Positions 30,309-35,339 of a stretch of 35,339 nt of DNA are shown in pieces (the stretch's first letter is position 1; the number at the start of each line of letters is the position of its first letter). The position numbers were made by a program, and so were the translations under genes. Source of the DNA: Myxococcota bacterium. GTDB taxonomy: Bacteria > Myxococcota_A > UBA796 > CAJQPC01. The DNA lies in assembly GCA_023150775.1 (NCBI GenBank), contig JAKLKE010000021.1, positions 250 through 35,588 on the forward strand, given 5' to 3'. Below the pieces are notes generated by a model. That model saw nothing but the letters and a program-made list of their open reading frames with translations. It was not told where the DNA came from and searched no databases.

Positions 30309-31310
30309 ATGGACGTGCTCGCCGTCACCCACACCCAAGAGCCCAGCGCGGCCTGGGTCGCCCAAGCCATCGCCAGGCGCGGTCACCGCCTGATCCGCCT
30401 CGACACCGACCTCTTCCCCAACGCGCCGATGCTGCGCCGCACCCAGCGCGGGACGGAGCTCCTCTCGGCGATTCAGGTGGACGGCGTGTGGGTGCCGCTG
30501 GACGCCAGCACGTCGATCTGGTGGCGGCGGGTGAACCTCTCCTCCAAGATCGATCCCGCCATGGGCCAAGACGCCCACGCCGCGGCGGTCGAGGAGTCGC
30601 GGGTGACGATCCGGGGCCTCGCCAGCGCCCACACCGGCCTCGTCGTCGATCGCCCCCACCACATCCGCCTCGTCGGCGACAAGGCCCTGCAGCTCGGCAT
30701 CGCCGCCCAGGTGGGCCTCGACGTGCTGCCCACCCTCGTGACCAACGACCCTGAGTCCGCCCGGGCGTTTTTCCATGAGCACAACGGCCAGGTGATCACC
30801 AAGATGGAGCACGCCTTCGCGCTCAAGACGGAGGACGGCACCGGCGCCGTGCACACCTCCGTGGTCAAAGAGGAGGATCTCGACGGCCTGGACGGCCTCA
30901 CCGCCTGCCCGATGATCTTCCAGCCCCGGGTACACACCCGCCGGGAGTACCGCATCACCATCGTCGGTCAGCAGGTGATGGTGGGCGCCTTGGACTACAG
31001 CTCCGGGGAGTACGGCACCGACTGGCGCCTCGCCAGCCTGCGCGACAAGGGGGTGGTGCACGCCTGGAAGAAGGCCAGCCTGCCGGACTCTGTGTGCCAG
31101 GCGATGCTGCGCATGATGGACCGCCTCGGCCTCAACTACGGCGCCGCCGACATTCTGGAGGACGAGGCGGGCCGCCTGTGGTTCTTGGAGGTCAACCCCG
31201 CCGGGGAGTGGGCCTGGATGAACCACGCCGGGCTGCCCATCATCGACGCCCTCGCCGACCTGCTCACCGGGGCCGCGCCCGCCCGAGACTGCGTCGTCCC
31301 CAGGGTCTAG
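30309..31310 (+). CDS. Graspetide ATP-grasp macrocyclase (microviridin ligase family), ligase 2, orphan
   Basis: The protein has 333 residues. The same family plan as ligase 1 is visible: MDVLAVTHTQEPSAAWVAQAI and the RLDTDLFPN block typical of microviridin ligases, SIWWRRV, KALQLGIAAQVGLDVLPTLVTNDP, the ATP-binding QVITKMEHAF, CPMIFQPRV, EYRITIVGQQVMVGALD, and the metal-binding LEVNPAGEWAWM. The LEVNP.GEW form is closer, as I recall, to the amide-forming MvdC/MdnB type than to MvdD. No precursor peptide is seen in the flanking 87 bp or in the short gap downstream. It may supply the Lys-Asp/Glu amide step for the cluster 19 kb upstream, or serve a precursor outside the window. Confidence 0.86.
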   Translation: MDVLAVTHTQEPSAAWVAQAIARRGHRLIRLDTDLFPNAPMLRRTQRGTELLSAIQVDGVWVPLDASTSIWWRRVNLSSKIDPAMGQDAHAAAVEESRVTIRGLASAHTGLVVDRPHHIRLVGDKALQLGIAAQVGLDVLPTLVTNDPESARAFFHEHNGQVITKMEHAFALKTEDGTGAVHTSVVKEEDLDGLDGLTACPMIFQPRVHTRREYRITIVGQQVMVGALDYSSGEYGTDWRLASLRDKGVVHAWKKASLPDSVCQAMLRMMDRLGLNYGAADILEDEAGRLWFLEVNPAGEWAWMNHAGLPIIDALADLLTGAAPARDCVVPRV

Positions 31311-31330
31311 GGCTCAGGCTGTGAGGCCGC

Positions 31331-32173
31331 TCAGTAGAGCTCCTCGTCGTCCCCCTCGGTGGCGGTGACGATGAGGATGGCGTCGCCGCGCAGCTCAGCG
31401 TCTAAGCTCAGCCAGCTCTCCTCGATGAGCGCCGCGTGCTCCGGGGTGTAGGCGAGGATCGACAGGAGCTGCTTCACCCAGGCGTCTTCAGGGGCGACGT
31501 TCGCCGTAGAGAGCGGCAGATCCCCGAGCTTCTTCGTGAGCAGCTCTGTGGCCAGATCGAGGGTGTAGGGGTCGTCGGGCGGGTAGTGGTAGGCCCGGGT
31601 GACGCTCACGCCGAGCTTGAGGCCGTCGATCTCCACCAGCAGATCGGTCTTTTTTCCGCCGGTGTCGGTGTAGACGATCTCCGCCTCGGTCTTGAGCAGG
31701 GTGGCCAGCTCGCAGCGGTAGAGCACCTCATACGCGAAGACCTCGGAGAGCAGGCTTGAGCCGCCGAGGTTGCCCGCCTCGTAGATGATCTGGCCGCCCT
31801 CGCTGAGCAGGCTGGCGTCGAAGGTCTCCGTGCCGAAGTCTAAGGTGTTGACGTAGAGCCCCGGCGCCGCGTCGCTGAGCAGGGCCTCGGTCAACACGCC
31901 GCAGTCACCGCTGAGCGCGCCGAAGCCGTCGAGGGGCTCGAAGCTGGGCTCGCCGGTGTCGCTGTCTTGGGTGTCGTCGGTGTCGCCGCTGTCTTGGGAG
32001 TCGCCCGTGTCGTCGGGATCGCTGTCGTCGCCGCCGCTGTCGCCGCCGCTGTCTTGGGAGCCTTGGCTGTCGTCCGTCGTCAGCGCGGAGTCGTCGCCCT
32101 CGTCTTTGGCGCCGGAGCAGGCGGCGAGGGGGGTCAGCAGGGCGAGCAGGGCGGTCAGGGTGGGGTGGCGCAT
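31331..32173 (-). CDS. Lipoprotein of unknown function with Asp/Ser-rich linker
   Basis: The protein has 280 residues from ATG 32173; the frame extends to 32215. The lipobox Cys is at about 19 (LLALLTPLAACSGAKDE). Residues about 25-75 are a low-complexity Asp/Ser/Gly/Thr linker whose DNA contains repeated CTGTCTTGGG units. The remaining 200 residues form a compact domain with GDCGVLTEALLSD, YVNTLDFGTETFD, RCELATLLKTEAEIVY, KKTDLLVEIDGLKLGVSVTRAY and a helical region ending AILIVTATEGDDEELY. The D...E.D..K arrangement in the central strand recalls PD-(D/E)XK folds but is not enough for assignment. It converges on the second ATP-grasp gene; no functional link is shown. Confidence 0.65.
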   Translation of the reverse strand: MRHPTLTALLALLTPLAACSGAKDEGDDSALTTDDSQGSQDSGGDSGGDDSDPDDTGDSQDSGDTDDTQDSDTGEPSFEPLDGFGALSGDCGVLTEALLSDAAPGLYVNTLDFGTETFDASLLSEGGQIIYEAGNLGGSSLLSEVFAYEVLYRCELATLLKTEAEIVYTDTGGKKTDLLVEIDGLKLGVSVTRAYHYPPDDPYTLDLATELLTKKLGDLPLSTANVAPEDAWVKQLLSILAYTPEHAALIEESWLSLDAELRGDAILIVTATEGDDEELY

Positions 32174-32311
32174 GGCCGCAAGTCTAACGAGAAAACGGCC
32201 GCGTGGGCCTCGCAACTTTTAGGCCCGATGAAACCAAAGGTCAGAGGCGCGCTTGCGCCCGTCCCCTCCTCTCGTGTAGACTTCAAGCCCCTCCAACACC
32301 CAGGAAGATGC

Positions 32312-34096
32312 ATGGCCTACGACAGCATCCCGTCCAAGATCATCTCGAACGGTCAGAAGTTCGCCGACAAGCCCGCCTACTTCGTGCGCGGCGCCACCGC
32401 CTGGGAGCCCACGAGCTGGAAGACCTACGCCGCCGAGTGTGTGCAGGCGGCGCGTGCGCTGATCAGCCTCGGGTTTCAGCCCGGCGGGACCGTCTCGATC
32501 CTCGGCTTCAACCGGCCGGAGTGGGTGATCCTCGACGTCGCCGCCATGTGCGCGGGCGGCGCCCCGGCGGGCATCTACACGACCTGCTCCCCCACGGAGG
32601 TGCAGTACATCGTCAACCACGCCGAGTCTTCAGTGGTGCTTGTCGAGAACAAGGCCCAGTGGGAGAAGATCCTCGCCAAGATTGACGAGCTGCCCCTGCT
32701 CAAGCACGTCATCCTGATGAAGGGCGCGGAGAAGGTCGAGCACCCCATCGTGCTCACCTGGGAGCAGTTCATGGCGAAGGCCGAGGGCACCCCCGAGAAG
32801 GAGGTCCACGACCGCATCGCCAAGCTGGAGCCCCAGGGCCTCGCCACCTTCATCTACACCTCGGGCACCACCGGGCCGCCCAAAGGCGTGATGTTGTCCC
32901 ACGAGAACCTCTCCTGGACGGCCAACCTCGCCATCAACGACATCGTCGGCGGCGCGGGCCCCGAAGACTGCTCGGTGAGCTACCTGCCGCTCTCGCACAT
33001 CGCCGAGCAGATGTTCTCTATCCACGCCCCGGCCTGCTCGGGCTACGCGGTCTACTTCGCCCAAGGCATCGAGAAGCTCGGCGACAACCTCAAAGAGGTC
33101 CAGCCGACCATCTTCTTCGGCGTGCCCCGCATCTGGGAGAAGTTCCACGCCGGTGTGTCCGGCAAGCTCAAGGAGGCCACGGGCGTCAAGGCCAAGCTCG
33201 TCGAGTGGGCGCGCGGCGTGGCGATTCAGGCCAACGCCCTGAACATGCGCGGCGAGAAGCCCTCGGGCTTCTTGGCCTTCCAGTACGCCTTGGCGAACAA
33301 GCTCATCTACTCGAAGCTCAAGCCCGCCGTAGGCTTAGGCCGCGCCCGGGTCTGTGTCTCTGGCGCCGCGCCCATCGGCAAAGACGTGCTGGAGTTCTTC
33401 TCTTCCCTCGACCTCACCGTGCTAGAGGTCTACGGCCAGTCCGAGGGCTCGGGCCCGACCACCATCAACCGCCCCGGCCGCACCAAACTCGGCACAGTCG
33501 GCCCGGCCCTGCCCGGCGTGACGGTGAAGATCGCTGAGGACGGCGAGATCCTCGTCAAGGGCCCGAACATCTTCTTGGGCTACTACAAAGAGCCCCAAGC
33601 CACCGCCGAGACCCTGGTGGACGGCTGGTTGTGCTCCGGCGACCTGGGCGCGTTTGACAGCGACCAGTTCTTGAGCATCACCGGCCGCAAGAAAGAGATC
33701 ATCATCACCGCCGGCGGCAAAAACATCGCCCCCAAGAACCTAGAGGCGGCGATCAAACAGCACGAGCTGGTGAACGAGGCCGTCGTCATCGGCGACCGCC
33801 GCAAGTTCCTCATCGCGCTCGTCACCATCGACCCCGAGAAGGGGCCGGCCTGGGCCAACGCGAACGGCGTGAAGCCTGAGGAGCTGGCCAACAGCCCGGC
33901 CTTACAGAAAGAGATTCAGCGTCACATCGACGAGATGAACCGCGAGTTCGCCCAGGTGGAGCAGATCAAGAAGTTCAAGATCTTGCCCCGCAACTTCACC
34001 ATCGCCGACAACGAGCTGACCCCGACGCTCAAGGTCAAGCGCAAGAAGGTGAACGAGAGCTGGTCGAAGGAGATCGAGGCGTTGTACGCGGAGTGA
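32312..34096 (+). CDS. Long-chain acyl-CoA synthetase (AMP-binding enzyme)
   Basis: The protein has 594 residues from ATG 32312, with AGGA 6 nt upstream; an upstream in-frame extension has no support. The adenylation motifs are intact: P-loop YTSGTTGPPKGVMLSH (about 182-197), YLPLSHIAEQMF, FFGVPRIWEKFH, the A5 motif EVYGQSEGSGPTTIN (about 372), A7 GWLCSGDLGAFD, and A8/linker ITGRKKEIIITAGGKNIAP with the A10 Lys in TPTLKVKRKKV. The form resembles long-chain and bubblegum-type synthetases (TAGGKNIAP). It activates fatty acids to acyl-CoA through an acyl-AMP intermediate. It stands alone, with a divergent promoter region shared with the lipoprotein gene at 32173. Confidence 0.92.
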   Translation: MAYDSIPSKIISNGQKFADKPAYFVRGATAWEPTSWKTYAAECVQAARALISLGFQPGGTVSILGFNRPEWVILDVAAMCAGGAPAGIYTTCSPTEVQYIVNHAESSVVLVENKAQWEKILAKIDELPLLKHVILMKGAEKVEHPIVLTWEQFMAKAEGTPEKEVHDRIAKLEPQGLATFIYTSGTTGPPKGVMLSHENLSWTANLAINDIVGGAGPEDCSVSYLPLSHIAEQMFSIHAPACSGYAVYFAQGIEKLGDNLKEVQPTIFFGVPRIWEKFHAGVSGKLKEATGVKAKLVEWARGVAIQANALNMRGEKPSGFLAFQYALANKLIYSKLKPAVGLGRARVCVSGAAPIGKDVLEFFSSLDLTVLEVYGQSEGSGPTTINRPGRTKLGTVGPALPGVTVKIAEDGEILVKGPNIFLGYYKEPQATAETLVDGWLCSGDLGAFDSDQFLSITGRKKEIIITAGGKNIAPKNLEAAIKQHELVNEAVVIGDRRKFLIALVTIDPEKGPAWANANGVKPEELANSPALQKEIQRHIDEMNREFAQVEQIKKFKILPRNFTIADNELTPTLKVKRKKVNESWSKEIEALYAE

Positions 34097-34175
34097 GCCG
34101 CGTGGTGTGAGACCGCCGCCGTCGCCTTCACCCGGGTTGGGTGGGGGTGGCGGCGGGTGGGTGAGGGGACCTCTT

Positions 34176-34742
34176 ATGATTTGGATGTGGTTGCTCATCG
34201 GTTGCGCGACGGAGGAGGAGGCCAAGGCGGAGGTCGAGCTCTTCCGCGCGGTGCCATCTCGCTGCGACGTGGCGCAGTACTTTTACGGCGAGCCCCCTGC
34301 GGGTGACGATCTGACGCACAGCAAATTCTGGATCACGCGGTCGTGCCTTTGGAGACGCGGTGGGTCCGAGTGCGAGACGCTGCGTGAATCTCCGATCGGG
34401 GATTATTCCTGGCTGCTCGATCCGTTCTCTGAGCAGGGCACCTATTTTGCCCACCTCCAGTCCCCTTACGACCCACTCCAGCTCTTCGAGACCTGCAAAC
34501 TCGTCGCTGGGGAGCCCATGACCCCTGTTCTTGTGGTGGAGCCCACAACCTTTGTCGGCGAGTCGCCTGTTCGTGCGCAGATTCACAACGTCCGCTGGAT
34601 CTCGGACACCTCCGTCCTGATGTGGATGCACGCCGGCGAAGAGACCGAAGGCAAAAGAATCCTCTGTGTGCTGGGAGACCCCAACGCCGACGCATCAAGC
34701 GCCTGCCGCGAGGTCTCCGAGGCCTGGACGCGCGGGGAGTGA
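34176..34742 (+). CDS. Small lipoprotein of unknown function
   Basis: The protein has 188 residues from ATG 34176, with GAGGGG about 9 nt upstream. The signal is extremely short (MIWMWLLIGC, lipobox LIGC with Cys10), then a charged segment (ATEEEAKAEVELF). Five further Cys (in RCDVAQ, SCLWRR, ECETL, TCKLV, LCVLG and ACREV contexts) suggest disulfides in a periplasmic or surface domain. No family is recognised. Codon use is less GC-biased (TAT, TTT, GAT, CCT) than in neighbours, which suggests relaxed selection or recent arrival. Confidence 0.6.
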   Translation: MIWMWLLIGCATEEEAKAEVELFRAVPSRCDVAQYFYGEPPAGDDLTHSKFWITRSCLWRRGGSECETLRESPIGDYSWLLDPFSEQGTYFAHLQSPYDPLQLFETCKLVAGEPMTPVLVVEPTTFVGESPVRAQIHNVRWISDTSVLMWMHAGEETEGKRILCVLGDPNADASSACREVSEAWTRGE

Positions 34743-34848
34743 CGCCTGCAGATGGTGGCGGTTGAGGTTCAGGAGGGCGCGGGAAGGCTGTGGCGGTGTG
34801 GTTTGCGGCGTTGTTGTCCTTGGTGGGGATGGCGACGTAGCTCAGAAG

Positions 34849-34969
34849 GGCGCGCAAAGCCGCAAAGAAGCCGGCTCTGTGATCGGTCGGTGCTGCTTGG
34901 CGCGGAGACGGCTTGGTGTAGGCCGTGGCGTTGAGGTTGGGCCTTTGCGGCTTTGCGGCTTTGCGCGCC
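34849..34969. repeat. 121-bp element bounded by a perfect 19-bp inverted repeat
   Basis: GGCGCGCAAAGCCGCAAAG (34849-34867) is exactly complementary to 34951-34969. The 83-bp interior contains extra CTTTGCGG copies (34943-34950 and 34951-34958). No open reading frame fits inside. GCTCAGA occurs just outside both ends (34840-34846 and 34978-34984), 2 and 8 bp from the arms. It may be a MITE-like or REP-like element, or a large transcriptional hairpin between convergent genes. Confidence 0.7.
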
Positions 34970-34979
34970 ATGCTCGGGC

Positions 34980-35324
34980 TCAGAGGGGGGCGGTGGTGGG
35001 GTTCGCGAGCAGGTGGGCGTGGAAGAAGAGTTTGAGGGCGCGCTCGTCGTCGGGGAGGTTGGCGAGGGCGGTGAGCTCTTCGGGGGTGAGTGGCGCGGGG
35101 AGCGGGTTGGGGCCGAGGGCCTCGGCGATGAGGCTGGGGTCGATGAACTCGCCGAGCTGGGTGTGGCGGGAATGCTTCCCCTTCGACTCAGGACGCGCGT
35201 CGGCGAAGAAGATGTGGAGGATGCGGCGATAGCCCGCGTGCACGTCGTCGGGGTCGAACCTCCAGATTCGGCTCAGCACCAAGCGCTTCTTGCTTTCGTC
35301 CATCGCAGACGTGTTCCAGCCCAT
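34980..35324 (-). CDS. Small protein of unknown function
   Basis: The protein has 114 residues from 35324, or 107 from ATG 35303 (MDESKKRLVLSRIWRFDPDD). It is charged and without membrane segments or a signal peptide. Blocks seen are AGYRRILHIFFADARPESKG, FIDPSLIAEALGP and TPEELTALANLPDDERALKLFFHA, mainly helical. The family is not recognised. Its start is close to the window end, so its upstream context is not visible. Confidence 0.5.
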   Translation of the reverse strand: MGWNTSAMDESKKRLVLSRIWRFDPDDVHAGYRRILHIFFADARPESKGKHSRHTQLGEFIDPSLIAEALGPNPLPAPLTPEELTALANLPDDERALKLFFHAHLLANPTTAPL

Positions 35325-35339
35325 GAGGCTTAATGCGTC

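Overview
The window is about 70% GC and densely packed with genes. Many encoded lipoproteins have Asp/Ser/Thr/Gly-rich linkers, two carry MopE-type metal-binding repeats, and ATP synthase has paired b and b' subunits. Together these suggest a Gram-negative bacterium of the Myxococcota (former Deltaproteobacteria) sphere. This placement is inferred from gene content only. No rRNA or tRNA gene was seen.

Layout. 1-1463 (minus): the start of an ATP synthase operon (b', b, and a delta subunit cut by the window edge). 1641-3925: a secreted beta-rich protein diverging from a degenerate ABC-ATPase-like protein and a zinc-ribbon membrane protein. 3990-8060: two paralogous surface lipoproteins with MopE repeats and fibrinogen-like ends, each preceded by an inverted repeat that covers its ribosome binding site. 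8057-9843: a membrane protein, an XRE/MmyB-type regulator and a DUF2834 membrane protein.

9857-11981 is the highlight. Three short precursor peptides carry the microviridin (graspetide) leader motif PFFARF and a KYPSD core, and lie next to a divergent ATP-grasp macrocyclase. Every precursor also has a second, diverged copy of the ten-residue core at its C-terminus. A second ATP-grasp ligase of the same family stands alone at 30309-31310, so the two-ligase pathway may be split across 19 kb. Tail to tail with the first ligase is an operon of a ThDP carboligase and a KAS III-like enzyme that has Ser in place of the active-site Cys.

15090-20577: a parvulin lipoprotein with an SDR reductase, a lectin-like lipoprotein, a double winged-helix/GAF regulator coupled to a SnoaL-fold protein, a secreted second SnoaL-fold protein, and an intergenic patch holding a fossil C-terminus of a lectin paralogue and a 44-bp tandem repeat. 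20578-24423: a Ca2+ P-type ATPase with a GNAT acetyltransferase, and a deoxynucleoside kinase. 24478-26675: a two-gene Septu-like anti-phage system (AAA ATPase plus HNH nuclease). 26653-30221: a phospholipase D/VTT fusion and an SGNH hydrolase lipoprotein. 31331-35324: three proteins of unknown function, a long-chain acyl-CoA synthetase and a 121-bp inverted-repeat element.

Across the whole window I found no CTCGAG hexamer by eye, although CTCGA followed by another base is very common. This suggests selection against the site by a restriction-modification system.
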